From NCBI GenBank assembly GCA_035041965.1, contig JAPYMA010002965.1, forward strand, positions 28,735 through 92,734: 64,000 nucleotides of DNA. Direction: 5' to 3'. This document shows positions 1-21,600 of this stretch, in pieces. The translations under genes and the position numbers were made by a program. The DNA comes from Anisakis pegreffii (lineage: Eukaryota; Nematoda; Chromadorea; Rhabditida; Anisakidae). How positions within the stretch are numbered: the stretch's first letter is position 1; the number at the start of each line of letters is the position of its first letter. Under the pieces are notes generated by a model. It saw nothing but the letters and a program-made list of their open reading frames with translations, did not search any database and was not told the DNA's origin.

Positions 1-609
1 TCCGATTGAGCATCTAAATTTTCCTGCAGCAATCCGTTTTTCTAAAGATATTTTATGCATTCTTAAGGGAACATACGTAAACAAGTTATTGCGTTGTCAT
101 ACATTTTGATGAATAAGACAGTGTTTTTCAAATCTCAAAGATTATGTCATCGGGATGACTGAAAAGAAATCAATTTAAAATCACTGAGAATCTTCGACCA
201 CAATACTGAGAATCTTCCTTTCTTTATCAACAATTTACGTTTAACATGTAGATCGCAACGAAATAATTCTCCTAAAACAAAAGAAATATTCATTAGTCTC
301 CTGCTAGCTATATCGATACATACCAGTGATTCTCTACGAGAACATATTTCATAGATTCGAACAATAATGAAAATTTGATTAGGAAACCAGAGTCGATATT
401 ATCATTTACCGGAGATCAACAGCACGAATGAGTTTCATTGCATTCATAAAACTAAGTGCTACTCAAAATTTTTATATCACAGAATGAACCAATGGTATCA
501 ATGTTACCGGGCATTAATGCAGTAATTTCATCGAGTCAATCAATGATATTCCAAACAATAACATCGACTCATCAATGAAATAGTATGACTGGAAAAATAG
601 TGAGGGGAG

Positions 610-1263
610 ATGAATATATGGAACGAAGCTAATATTACAGATGCATCTTCAGTGATAAATCACAGCAGTCAGTCTTATTTCGGCCGGCTGGTAATAAAGG
701 GAGTCAGTGCCAAGAATGTGGACAGATCCAATTCAACACATAAAAAGCGTAAATCCGTTGAATATTCGAACGAAAAATTATTCCTTGAGATGTGCTCAAT
801 CGATAAATACTTTTTATGCTATCATTGTGAGCAGTTAAACACTGCTATCAATACCGTAAACGACAGTATCTATCAAGCAACGTTTTGCAATCGCACATTT
901 TATTAATTGCACGACATCCAAAAGAACTTTGCGCTTCACAACGAATGCTTCAAAAAAACTTCTCATCCCCATCATGACATATTACAAATCTGTGATAATG
1001 TCATGTACGGTATAATTATTGGAATGGATTTAGATTCGTTTAAATTCATGATTTATAATAAGTGATCGATAAATCAATGATTCTTTTGAAGACTTATGAC
1101 TTGCTCTGCTAATATTAAACGGTGTGCAAAGAAGAAAAACTATGATATTCACGATATTACTGGCAATAGTATATCTGTTATTATCGATAATATCAGCTCA
1201 TTACAGACACAAGCCATAATGAATTTGATGACTGATCGAATGAAGAAATTAATTATTAAATAG
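610..1263 (+). pseudogene. Possible decayed coding fragment (coiled-coil-like)
   Basis: One plus-strand frame is open from 610 to 903. It has a single TAA at 904-906, then runs open for another 51 codons to 1,059. After further stops it opens again from an ATG at 1,096 to 1,260. The conceptual peptide is polar, with leucine/isoleucine spacing suggestive of helices, for example around LHDIQKNFALHNECF and IIDNISSLQTQAIMNL. I do not recognise the family. A relic of a long helical protein is one reading; chance open frames in A+T-rich DNA is the other. Confidence 0.2.
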
Positions 1264-4200
1264 TTATGGTGGGTCATCCAACAATTTTTCTTCACACTAA
1301 CATTTGTCAATTGTTGAATTTGAACCACTTAAAAGTATAATCTGATTGCAATGACGACACCATCCAGTTGCACAATCGAATGCAATACATGAACAGTCAC
1401 AAGAATTTTTTGAACAGTAAAAACAAAAGTATTTGTATTTATCTTAACAATAAAACGTTGTAATTATTGCTCTACAAATACGACAAATACATTTTTTCAA
1501 TTGTATCCAAAATGTTTATTCATTGTGATTTTTTCAAAATGTATTTAGAAATTGTCAAGCAAGAGAGCGTCATTTTTCCATCGGAATTTTGCAAAAAAAA
1601 AGCTTGTGAAGTGAGAACAAGTGAAAAGTGTACAGTAATCAACCGTGACGATTAGGCAATGTGAATATGATGCAAGTTGCCATCAAACAACCAACCAAAA
1701 TTCATACATCTAACACTGAAATACGACGGCGTCGTGCAAAAAAATACAGTTGATTGCGAGAAACAAAAGCAACGTTTGTGACGGAATTTGGATAACACAT
1801 GTATACATTTATCTAAGAATGAAGCATCCGCGCTAGAAAACAGAATTATTGAAGAGACATTCATTTATTGAATATTGACTGTATGTTATCGGAGCATAAT
1901 ATTTTCGAAGAGAAAATGAAATTGTGTTGCATTAAACAAACACGTTTACAGCGAAGGATTCGTTCGAATATGAGCAAATATCGTAGAAAAAAGCATCTTC
2001 GCTTCAACCAATTATGATCTTATTGTTTAGAACAATCACTATCAGTGAACAAGCATCTAAGTTTTGCTGTTTGGAGAATATATTGGCTATGTGATTATTA
2101 TTAAAATGTGAATGATACGTTAAAGTGAGAGTATCCTTTAGGATGACAAATACAAGGAAGTGAAAGGTTCATAGCATTTTAATGTGAAATGAATGACGAA
2201 ACGAATATGAACAAAAGATTGACAGAGCTGTCAAGAACACTAAACGCCATCTGATGGGATTGCATCTCTCGTGAAAATTAGCGATATGAAAGATAAACTC
2301 AACGAATTGTCACTGAGTTTCAACAAGTTTTCTCCTAACCGATAATCTCATCTGTCAATATTGAACGAAAGGTCCGATAAAAATATGTTGGAATTCAAGA
2401 GGAACAACGACGATATCAGTGTTCAAAGTGTGACTGATAATTCGCTGGTTAAATATCGTCAACAATCCGAGCTTTATCTAGGGAAGCAATCAAATTTTAA
2501 TCGATAAAAAGAATTCGCTCTCATCAGCTGCAAAGAAGTGAATATTACAGAAACGGTATCCAGCAGCATTACTGCTCTTCAAGTCAGTGCTCAATTCTAC
2601 ACTAATTCAGTTCAATAATGTACACGGTACTGTTCTTGACAGTAGCAAAATGTTTCTCAGTGCGGTAAGGCTGATCGGCCTCAGTTGAAGTGCAATCAAA
2701 CGAATATCAGTTTGCCTGTGAATTGATTTTCGATACAAATTTCGTGGAAAATTGATCTAAAGATCACTGAAATTTTGCAATTGTCCGTTCTTTTCGATTT
2801 CTCAGTTATCTGTTTATTTGGATATGGTGAAAGAAGCGTTATTCGTTGAGTTTAAGATGACAATGTAACTTTATTAATAGAGCTTGGCTGCTATGTGAAT
2901 GCAAATGAGTGTATCAAAGATTGAGATTTATCAAAACGATGAGTTTTGATTACAATACAACTTTTTGAGCCATCAACAAGCCGAAAAACAATGGAAAAGA
3001 ACGTCTATCGAAACCGAGTAGATAAACATTGTCGATAATAACATCTCCTCATATCCCAGGAGAACTCAAAGCCGTGCAACGTTCGGCATAAAAGCTGCTA
3101 TCTTAATAGAACAATACGCAGCAAAGAATCACGTCTATTAGCTGTCACTATACAACCAATCGTTGTTGTACACTCCCAGATATATATTACGGATGCACGT
3201 CATTGGTATACTATTAAGTTCAGCAAATAAATTTTATAACGTAATTCATCAAGATAATGTTTTTACAGCGAAGCCATAAAATTCATACCGTATTGATCGT
3301 TTGGCTTAGATGACGTATAAGAGCGCAATGTTGAATGATTATTTGGCAGACACAAACGGAATTTGGAAGATTTGATGAGACTGATATTCAGTGAATATGG
3401 AACGGATTAAGTTGTTTTACTGATTGAAGTGAATTCAAGATTTGAACAGCTCGAAGAGGATTTCTATTGGCGCATTAAATGAACAGTTCGATGCGCCGAT
3501 TCACTAACTCAATTTTCTTAAATTGTCGTCGCTGAACTGAATGTATTTGCATACGTATATTTCCATTCCGTAAGTGTAATGCAACAACTCTGGTCAAGTG
3601 CTTCGTTCTTCCTTCATAAAAGTAAACCCAATATTTGTATCTAAATTGAATTAGAATTTAAAAGAAAATTTCTGCTCATTCAACGTATTTAGGTGCCTGC
3701 CATCCATTGCAGCCATCATCCAATTTGTTCACAACGTCTTCTCAAAACATTATTTGCCTGTCGGCAGCTTATCGCCACTGCCCTAAATGCTAAATCACTA
3801 CTCGATAAGTAAGTACTTACATACATAATATTTATGTACATTAACATCTTCCTTCACTACTTCACTTCATTATCTCATCGTCAATTTGATGATGAAATCC
3901 TTAAAATGGTCATCAGTGTCGTCTATGCATTATCTATACTGAGCACAATAAATGAATGCAAATACATTCAAATGCTTGATTCTTCACATCTATCTTTTCA
4001 AAACACAAACACAATAAAAATCTTTGTGATTATCTCTTCTACCTATTAATCATTCAAATATCAATAATATATCTCTTCACTCTACACATAACCAGTAATT
4101 TACATCATTTTTTGGGGTGGATCACATGGAAAATCAATGTGATAATGTGTGAATGAGATTGCTTTGAAGCGAATGAATTTGAAAAGGTTGCGTGAACTAA

Positions 4201-7200
4201 GTTCGTTTACATTTTACTGAGCAGAATAGACCACTACGTTTATGCTAAGCATGGAAGTCATGTTCTTGTTCGAATGACGAAACGTCTCAACATTGTGGTC
4301 GGGGAGCAGATAGATCTTCGTTCGACTCGCTGAATTCTGATAATTCAATCAATGTGGAATCTCTTGAGTTTTGAATGAAAGTCGGATGAAAAGTGTTTCA
4401 TTAGGAATGAATTGAATGATTTATTCGTGTATATAGGAAGAATATACTTAGAAGCAATTCGAAAAGTCCACCGAGAATGCTTGTTCCATTGACAAAAAAA
4501 TGGGACGAAACTGTCGGCGAGGAATTTGAAGTAAAACGGAAAAAGTTTTCACGAGAACTGGTGCTTGTGCTGGATTCATTTCATTCCCATTTGTTTCTTC
4601 ATAATTTCTTCCCTTTGGCAGACATTGTGGAAATAACAGGTAGCCTTGCAATTTGCTTGAATGTCTGAGAATATTCATCTTGTTTATCGTTAATATCAGT
4701 AACTGTTTTTATATCGTTATGACATCGTTCACGTCACATTAAGTGGAACATTTAACGGGATCGTCTAATGCTCATTCGGAGCAGTGGATCTGTTTTTTGA
4801 GCAGTTTCCCATCATTTGAAGGCAACTCTAATTAAGACAATGAATTGGAGGTAACTGAATCACGTTCAATATGCGGAAATGATACTTCTGAGAAGAAGTA
4901 GCTAGTTAACACAATCACGGTCATCAAATTTTATTGCTTTCCTATGGGTGTGATTTTTGAGATATTTAAGCGAATGATTTATTTGGGACTGTCATTATCA
5001 AATCAAACATATAAAGTTCATCACAAAAATGTGCCGAACTAAAAAATATTCTGAGAAAAATCTTCTATGCATTCATGCACACTTAATCATCAAGTCACTT
5101 TTAGAAGTGTATTGATTTCGTATTGATTCTTTCTTGGATGAATAAAATAATAGGATTGAGGTGTTGCTTGCTTTCAAACAAACACTATCATAATTTCAAT
5201 ATTTCACAAGCAAACGAACGCGCATTACGTAAACATGACAAATTCGAGTCACATTATGGGTGAATAGTAGAAGAAGCATACATAATTACTTTATTGAATA
5301 AGCTCTTTCAAAGAATTTGTATGCTCGATGATTGACTAATTGCTATCGAAATCGGATCACAGATTGTTACGAGAATCGAAGTTCGTGTTGAGAAGCAATA
5401 TGAGTTGAATCAGTGTCATCGTGAATTATTTCATAGTTTTAAAGAGCATTTCACAGTGTTGATCGAGTAATTTCACTCGGTAAACCAGGAGAGTACTCGA
5501 GTGTTTCTTTGCTTCATCTGACTTTCATTAAACTTCGTCTGATGAGCAGATTACAAGCAATCCTCAATCACTAACCATGTCGCGATCATAAGCAGTCGTT
5601 TGCCATGCCAATAAGAATGTTCAAATCATTCAACCAAAATGCCATATGATCAAAATAGTCGCAAAATGAAAACGAGCCGAAGGTATTTCATTGGAGCGCC
5701 ATTATGTGAGGAAAGATCAAAGAGAATACATCCAATCATTGTTGTTAAACGATAAACTCAGAACAAATCAATCGTTTTCGAAAATCAATAATCCCATTCC
5801 TAGTGAGTTATTATGTGAATGGATGTCAGTAAATCATTCCCTCGTCTTAATGTCATCACATTTTTTGCTGTTATCATGTTCCAAAAACAAGTTATTCATT
5901 GGCTTATTAGAGTTTCTAGAGACATGTAGTCATCATCAGATTATTATCGGTTCTTCGAACGAACGAAAATGTGCAAAGAAAAATCAACTATGCTTCTAAA
6001 ACACATAAATGAGTCCCTCAGTAGTTTTTTTAATTTAAATTATGATTCGGTGTCAGATCGTCAGTGTTTTGGTGATGAGGGCTACTTGATTACTTGAAAT
6101 ACAGAATGAACTGCTTCAGGAATTCTCAGCCTTTTAAATTTTGCACTGATTTAAACCGCGAAGGTTCAACTGGTAATCACATCAATTCAGTTGGATTCTT
6201 GCGGCAAAGTTCATGCAATGAGATAAATCTTTTTTAAAAGCAATGGTTCTGTTGAGAGACGTAATGGTGCAAAAAAATGAATCGTAAGCACACCTCGGAA
6301 CGCAAATGAACTCGATCATAGTAGCAGTTGGAAGAGTGCTCGATCGCAAGTATACTCATAGTCAGTCATTAACGATAATAGCAGATGATTGCTATCTTCA
6401 ATCAACAATTAACGATCTGTCGACAACAAAAATAACTGTGAGCATAAATCATCATTTAACTTTCCACAATGAATCTTTTCCGAATATTCGACAACATTTA
6501 GTGCACAATATGCTCACATGTGAATTTCATGAATCAGTAGCAATGCTCTGGAGAAGAGTCACACACCTGATCAGGTTCAGCTATGGAACGATATGAAATG
6601 TTCAATCAATAAGCTAATTGCAAGCATCACCATCGCGCACTATCAGTATGCTACGTCGAAATTTTCTAACCCGAAGCGATTGTTTTGACGGTATTTCATG
6701 TTCGCAATGAGTCAGCCACTGATTACATACGTAACAGTAATCTTGATTGCAGCAACTAGCAATCAACGAACATCCATCCTATAGTTAGGCATTCAGGTAG
6801 ACGTCGTTTGATATTCAGATTCCTTATTATTTCTTGTTGGATCTACAAATTTCAGCGTAATCTTTGCGTCAGTTTCCACTGTTAAAATACGAGAATATTT
6901 GATTTTTCAAGAGCACAATAAGCCAATGTTCGCTTCGATAAAAATAACTGACTTGATTAAGGAAGAATTACCCTCGATACGTTTATGTAAATGATTTGTA
7001 ATGAGCATTACTCTTCGTAAATCCCGTCTCGATCATTTGGAAATTCACTGCGTGACTATGAGAAATTAAACAACGTATAGCATGCTGCCGACTTTATTGT
7101 GAAATCGTTTCTTAAACAAACTCGAAAATACATAATGAGTTAGATAAAAGACGGTATCCAATGACATCTTAGGGTGATGATTGTCATATTTTATCAAGAA

Positions 7201-9529
7201 AGAAACCATTGAAAATACCACTCAATCGATCTCATGAAATGTAGCAATCAATCCTTAATGCTTTCTCCTATTGCAAAGACTGAAATATCTAGAAAGGATA
7301 GTGAATATGATCGATGAATGATGAATAAATAATGCAGTTGCAAAAGACCTCATCTCGAAGACACTTCATTGCAAGGAAAAGAATCGTCGAAATATTGTTT
7401 CGTTCCTCGTTGGAAACAGATTCAGTGGATGTTGCAAATGTGATAAGAAGTACACAAACGTAAGCGGCGATGATAATCAGTTAAGCAATGGTAGTGATGA
7501 TGCATGTAAGAAATATTACGTAACACAAATGAGTATGAGTATAATTCATGTATGAGTTGATGTGAAGAAAGTATCGATAACGAACGAGAAAATGCAGAAT
7601 CCACAAACGAGAAAATGTAGAGCAGCAACAAATACGAAGTAATAGTAATCGACGTCCGTTCATTGCTCATTGCGGCTCATTTTGTTAAACGATCTTCATT
7701 TGAGCAGCTCAATGTTTTATGCTAAGAAATGCTCGGCTGGCTTCCCATGAGATATGATGACAGATAAAAGTAAGTAACAAGGAAAACGTCACTGTCTGTA
7801 TTAAAACATATCCACTCACTTTGTTCATTCACCGACAGCATCAACCAACTCAATTGCTTATGAAATCTCATTGCATTTCACACACAACTACAACTACTCT
7901 TCTTATTCGCTTCCCTAAGCTCAGTACAAAAATTAAACTGCACTAGATGATCATCAAGATAGATCTGCTCTATATAACAACATCCATGACTTTCGTCTTT
8001 TTTTCACGCACATATAATGCAATCAAATGATAACTTACGTGTTCCGTTTTGAGTTCAGTGAAACAACAAATCCATTTCTTTAGAGCGCTGTTGATTCAAG
8101 TAACTGCTCCAGCTGAAGTGCATATCCGATAATCTCACTAAATTCTGGTGTCATCTATTAGCTGATAATCAAACAACAACAAATACGAGCGCTTGTTCAC
8201 TTATGAATAATGCATCAACCTAAGAAATTTTCGTCTGCTCATCAAATAGTAATGAGCCAGCAAAAAGGGTGTTCTCATTGTATCAGGGAATAGGATGGTT
8301 ACAAAAAAAGTGGATTACAGCGATGCCACTTTGATTATCTGATTCAAAGTGCATTGCTGTTGAATTGCATCAATAGGTTATTTCGTGAGCATCATACCAT
8401 CAGCTGGATACGTGTCAATTACTTTTTGCCAGAAATTGTCACACAAATCGAATGAACAAAGTCGAATTAGCATTTTAACTCCGAATATTAGTATATCATC
8501 AATAATGATCTTGCAGCGATCCCGATTCAATGAAGCAAACAACGAAAACTACATGAAAAAAACAATTCTTAAAGTAATCAGCCATATTTAATGGAGTGAA
8601 GAGATAAGGAAGAGTATAAAGTAAATGAGCAATTTAAGAAAAACGATTGTAATTTTGAAGAGGAATTGATGTTAGTGAATATGAAACAGAACTAAGGATA
8701 TGTATATACCGCAACAGATATAAGATATAATCATGTTCATCTAACTAGCAAGTAGCAATCGCTTTGGTCAGGTGTTACTTCTAATATTATCACTCACATA
8801 CACACACAAACATATCACAATAATATGAACATCGAATAACGTCAATACAAATATACGTCACACTTAACACTTTAACGCAACAAATAACGACTTAAAGCAT
8901 CTTCTTCACTTCATCGGTAATCTTTCGATTAACTCTTCGACTGTGTCCAACTCAACTTCATTAAGGCAAGCTCGAAGCAGTGCTCGTTCTGAAATTTGTC
9001 GAGAGATGGAATTCAATGAAGCTGATGCAAGTAGTCTGGTCAGTAAAAACAATCACCGCTAGCGAATTCGTGTAAATCTTATCAGTATGCGAAAAGATTG
9101 TTTCACGACAGAGTTAACTTGTAAAGCGGGACCTAGCATTAACAACAATAGGTGCATAAGGGCACAATACCTAATTGGGTGAATTCATGACATTTTCGGT
9201 TAGTTCTTCGCTAATTATGTAGCACATAACAGTTTTCATTTGATTATTGTAATTATAGGAGCATTCTCAATTGATCACTTCACCGTGCACGAATACATCC
9301 ACACTTGTAAAGATTCAAAGCAACACCTTGTTCGTGAAATTATTCAATGCTTTCCAGTGACGAAGAATTTTCCTCCTTGGTAGGGAAGCTGACGATGTCA
9401 TGGTAGAAGGATTGAGGAGGCTGGTGATTTCACTTAACTGATTTTTTTGCATACTTTCATTATAATCAATAACTAATATCGTCGAAATGACTCACTTTAA
9501 CTCACTCTAATGTATCGCCTACGAGTGAT

Positions 9530-9660
9530 GCATTGTCGGAGGCGGTGGACGGGGAGAGCGGCGGTAATGCATATTGCTGGAGAGATGAGTGGGGGTTGGT
9601 GGTGTAACATATCGCTAGGAGAATGGCATAGAACGCGACCACTCGAGAACCACTGCTTTA
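9530..9660 (-). repeat. Possible hAT-like transposon end
   Basis: A short G-rich patch, unlike the surrounding A+T-rich DNA, ends at about 9,655 with CGAGAACCACTG. Read on the minus strand this starts CAGTGGTTCTCG, which resembles the terminal inverted repeats of many hAT elements. I did not find the matching opposite end, so an element boundary is inferred from one terminus only. Confidence 0.2.
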
Positions 9661-11698
9661 ATCAGTTTATCCGTTAAACTGAATTCAGAGTTTTGTTTCA
9701 TGCGTCTATCTTTATTAACTGTACGTAGTCGTACTGCTGCCACTAGATTCATGGGTGGATTGAGTGTGAGAACAAATCTGTATCTTCAACTGCGAATTTA
9801 TCGAAGATGAAATATAGCAATTGAACATTTAAAAGGAGTGCAGATGCTTTTTGTGATTGATGAATGAGTATGTTATGCACTCATTGTTGCTTCATTTTGA
9901 TGTACAACGGTAAATGAACGTCGTCACCTCAATGATGCATTCAGGAAATTGTGTTTTTTTGCACTACTACACTCCACGGCAACCTTTGTCCAGTTTTTAT
10001 TAATCCTTACCGCTGAATTTATTTACATTTTTATTGACATTTGTGCGAGTTAAAGATCAAAAATTTCTTGAAATGTGCAAAGGAAAGAAAAATTGAATGA
10101 GCAACGGAGATGGCATTGCTAAACAATAATAACTGATCAAAACGTCGAAAAAAACCACGAACAGAAAGAGAACGAAGTGGCGAGATTAGGTATGCAAGTT
10201 TGCAGGACAAACGAGTGATAAAAGAGACCGATTGTAGTGATAGTGATAAATGAAGTGGTCATAACAGTGATTGCAGTTAATGGTAGTCGTGATAATAGTG
10301 AACATTTTGAAAAGACTCTCATTGTTGCTAAACGAAGAAATAGATGGACTGTACACAGACATTGTTCTGATAAAAACCTATTCAAAATCGCCGAAATACC
10401 AGACAAATAACCATAAAAGGCACGATAGAGAATGTCTATCACTCGAGAGTACATTTATGTCTAGTTCTTGATATCAGCTCGATAGGTTCAAGCAAATGGT
10501 GATGAGTGTAGTATTTGTTGGGGCTGGACTCATTCTCACATCAGCGATGAATATCTAAATGTGAGTGAATGATCTGTTTAGGTGGTGCAATAAATTTGAT
10601 TTGTGATCACATTTACAACCGATCTGCTAATACACACCCACACCTTACGATCACCACTCGAAACTAGGGTATTTCGTTTTTGAAACTTGTATTCTTTTGT
10701 ACTCAATCTGCTTAAAACATTTAGGAACGTCAAGAGCAGATAATCTCATAACTCAGCTCATTATCTGATGAAGGTGATACGTTTAGGTTCATAAACCATG
10801 TTTCTGGAACGTTGGCAGCTTTTCAGTTGAACTGAGACACGATTTATCAGGTAAAAACAAAAGATGAGAACAGGCGTTGAGATCATAACATGACAGATTG
10901 AGCGTCTTATTTATTACAGCTTCTTTCAGCTTCTGGGCATCGAAATTTCGATAACTTTCTTTCAGAAAAACAAGTAAATACAATTCAAAACCAATAACTA
11001 GTACATAACTACTGAAAACGGAGTTGATTTCGACGAAACGTCACACGAAAATTTAGTGCGCGTCTGGCCGAATCAACACAATCTTTAACAGTTCAAATTT
11101 GAATGAAAGAATCAATAGATAAATACAGTGAAATCAACAGTCCAATACACCGTACAATATTACATTCTCGGATCATTGTGTAGTTGGCGAGTAAAATAAA
11201 ACTTTGTCAATTTATAACACGAAACTATGGAATTTTGGTCAATTTTATGAACATATTTTGAAACTTAAAATTTCACAACAACAAAACCAGAATCATCACA
11301 ATCACGAACAACAAATTAACGAACAAACAAAAATGAATAACTCTCAGTTTGTACAACTAACAAATGTAACACATCACACCAACTGTACAGCTATACTCGT
11401 GACAATCCCCTGATGCATATGTAGTAACAGAACAACTGCAAAACAACCGTAAACATTCTTGCAGATTAAGATCGTGAAAAGAACCGAAATTCTCATTGTT
11501 CTCTTCAGTTCTGCAAACATAAAACATAGGAAAGTAATAGACTAAGTTTCAAGAACAATAATTAACGCCACTCCAGTCATCTCCATCAAACGCACTCGGC
11601 TCACGGTCAAACAACTTAAAATATCGTAATGTGGACATACGAACCGAATCGTATAACTGTACATAAGAAAAATTCAGCAAAAAAAAAACATCGCAAGC

Positions 11699-18620
<6,922 letters not shown>

Positions 18621-21600
18621 TCGAATTCACTCTCAAATTTCAGTTCGATGATCATCTTTGTTCGAAGATCCGTTAGTATCATTTTAATCTTCGAATTGTT
18701 AACAATAAATATGAAACAACGTGTTCCACCACATCAACAACAACAACAAAAAAATAGTGCTGCTCTGTTGACCAGAGAACGCATAATTAAAAGAAATTCT
18801 TCATAACGTCGAAAACTGAAAAAAAAACAAAATTCGTGAGGAAATCAGTTGTAGTGAGGAGGAAACGTAGTGAAATATGCATGAACATCTATCGGCGCTA
18901 GGTGGTTAAACATCAGAAATGCAGGAGAACGTGGAAAAAGGGAATGAGTGACTGAACCGCAATTTTGAACGGTCGAGTTTGCAACAGAAAGTGAATGAAA
19001 AAATGAATTCGAATGTCATCGGCACTTGAAAAGTACTCCAATACACTTCAGAGAATAGAAAATCAACGCTGAAACGAAATCAGCGTAGAAATATTTGTGA
19101 ATTGAAGTTGAACGAAAAAGAAGTGAAAACTTCACGTTGTTTCCGCTCAGGAATTCAGTAGATTTCATTGAACAGTCGATAAATGTGCGGTGGTCAATGA
19201 TCGCCAGAGTGGTTTTAGAATGACAAAGAAATTCTTAATGCCAATCCAACTATGGACAAGTTACATTGTCGGTCGAAAACGACAACGGATCGTCAAGTGA
19301 CGATAAATGAAAGTCAAGAGTTCTGTCTGGATGATTCGGCAAATAGCACTGTGCAAATTATGAAGCCAAGCGTTCCGTTCCGTCTTGGCTTCAAAAACAC
19401 ACAAGCCAACGACATAAGTGATTGATAGCTCACAATTAGATGTGGAACTTCAAATGATTTGTGTCTGTTTGTCGGTTGTCTATTCACTTCGAATGATTTG
19501 TGTCTATTCACTCAAATTCGAATTTTGCCATGCTTTTCTTTAATTATTTCCGACGGATGAACAATGAGATTATGCAAAATGTTGGTTGCCCTCGACAGAT
19601 TAAATTTCTAAAAGCCTCTCAAATAAGAGAAAACAATAAAACACAGTCGAAAGTGCTCAAAGCTAACATTTTCTTAATGACCTATTCTCATCACATGACG
19701 AATCAGTGAAAGAATGTTGAACAGCAATGAATAGTGGGCAATGCAAAGTTTATAGGTTGTAAATGAATGAAGGAAGACATGATCATGAGAACGAGTGCGA
19801 TATGTTCAGGTGCTCACATATTGATTGTGAGGAACATGTTTGAATTGAATGAAATTCAGTAATAATGTCACATTTAAAACGATGAAGTAGTAGTAAGCAA
19901 CAAATATGAAATCGATTACTACACACATTCTAAAAAGGAAGGTTGTGATGGTGTAGAGTAAAGGAGTGTAAAGCAGAAAGCTGCTCGGTTTTATCAAAGA
20001 ATGAATACTTTATTAATTAAGCATTAAGAATGGACACATGCCTTGCATCTGAACGAATATTTATTATATGTTATATATATATATATATATAGGCTGATTG
20101 TGAGTGCGTGCATGCGAAAATGTATAATAGTAACGAGATGAATAATACACTAAAAGGGCACGACAACCTCACAGATACACCTCAACGTCACAGCACATTA
20201 ATTTCCTGTAACTTTAATAGCATTTTCAATTGAAGCATAGAAGCAATTATGAATCATTACCGTTTTACCTCTGTTTTAGGATATTACAGATATTATTTGT
20301 CTAGCGGAGTGAAACAAAATCGTATTGATTTCATAATGAGCATATTAATTACATATGCGGCAATACTTACGCTTCAGTCAAATACTTTAATTATGAGTTT
20401 TGAGATAGCACCATAAGATCACGTTTGTGACACTTCAAATGGCTAATATTGTATTTTATAGATAAGCAGTAATTTCAGTAAAATGAATGGTTGGTAAGGC
20501 AGAAAAATTCAATTAAAACTTCATCGAAAATTTGACATGAACAACGAATCTCGTTCGCTACTAAAAATGACCCATCGATGTAAACGACAACAATCTTCAC
20601 TTGGTCGAACAAAAGTGATCGCCGAATCAGTCTAAGCTCATGTCCACCACATAATAAATGAGCGCTTCTTCGTACCTGCAAACTTTAATGAATACCCGAA
20701 GAGAGGGGTTTCATTGCAAAACTCGTCATATATTCGTTGCACAGTAAAGATTTGTGAGTAAGAAATCTTATGCATGCAAGCTGAATGTTGCTCGAAGCGC
20801 ACTGAAAAGCACCCAAAAATGCAATTAACCATACAGCTTTTCTATAGTAAAACTATGATATCCGTTCAAAATAAATGAGAAAAATAAAGAATTCTCAACG
20901 CATTTGAGAACCACAATGGGTATGGATCTAGAGCACATATGAAACATCAGAACAACTAGACTCCGTACATAAACTCAGCGACAATTCGCTCAAATGGCTA
21001 AAATATATCGAGCAGCCTTGTGTCACTGATGGAAATAGCTGATGAAAGAACACTGAAATATTTTCATGGCTTTCGAATACGTCCCAAATAAAACAATATT
21101 TGCGAACAAATTCGATTATTTGTCGGAAGAATGTGGAATGCTTGTTATGTGATTGCTTTCACAAAGCATTGCACTTTTGAAGCATCGTTTGCGATGAAAA
21201 AAATGCATTCGCAACATAAACTGATTAAAGAATCGTTCATTTCCAAGAAATCGACTCTATTGGAATATTATCGTTTTTGAGATAAGTTCAAAAGTTACAT
21301 ACGAAGAAGTTCTTTCAGAAAGAGCATACGGATCCATTGCTGTGGAGAGCAAAAAATTTTTGAAACAAAATTTTGGGTCTTTTGTTCAAGAGAAGATACT
21401 CTAAACATTAGCAAATATGAGTGACTGCGGTTGAACAAAACATCATTCGTTTTGATCTGATGGCAGTGATCAAATTAGTAGGCTTGGAATAGTGAACACA
21501 ATCAGTTAGAATCGGACAGGTAAAAAAATAAAATCTTGAATCTTTTAAGAGTAAGAAAGAGAACAAGAACGTGTCAAACGGAAACATATAAATGATAAAC

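Larger units (their letters stand above)
1..11698. other. Gene-poor left arm
   Basis: No gene could be assembled here. The DNA is A+T rich with frequent stops in all frames. From about 600 to 6,600 the plus strand holds several open stretches of 40-100 codons with polar, heptad-like composition separated by stops (described as a finding). Around 9,530-9,660 there is a short G-rich patch ending in a sequence resembling a hAT transposon terminus. A 105-codon hydrophobic minus-strand ORF at 10,137-10,454 has no recognisable motif or supporting splice sites. Confidence 0.6.

Noticed and set aside
20875..20930. TTTGAGAACCACAATGG as a hAT terminus
   Set aside because: Only a partial match and no partner end or G+C shift nearby.
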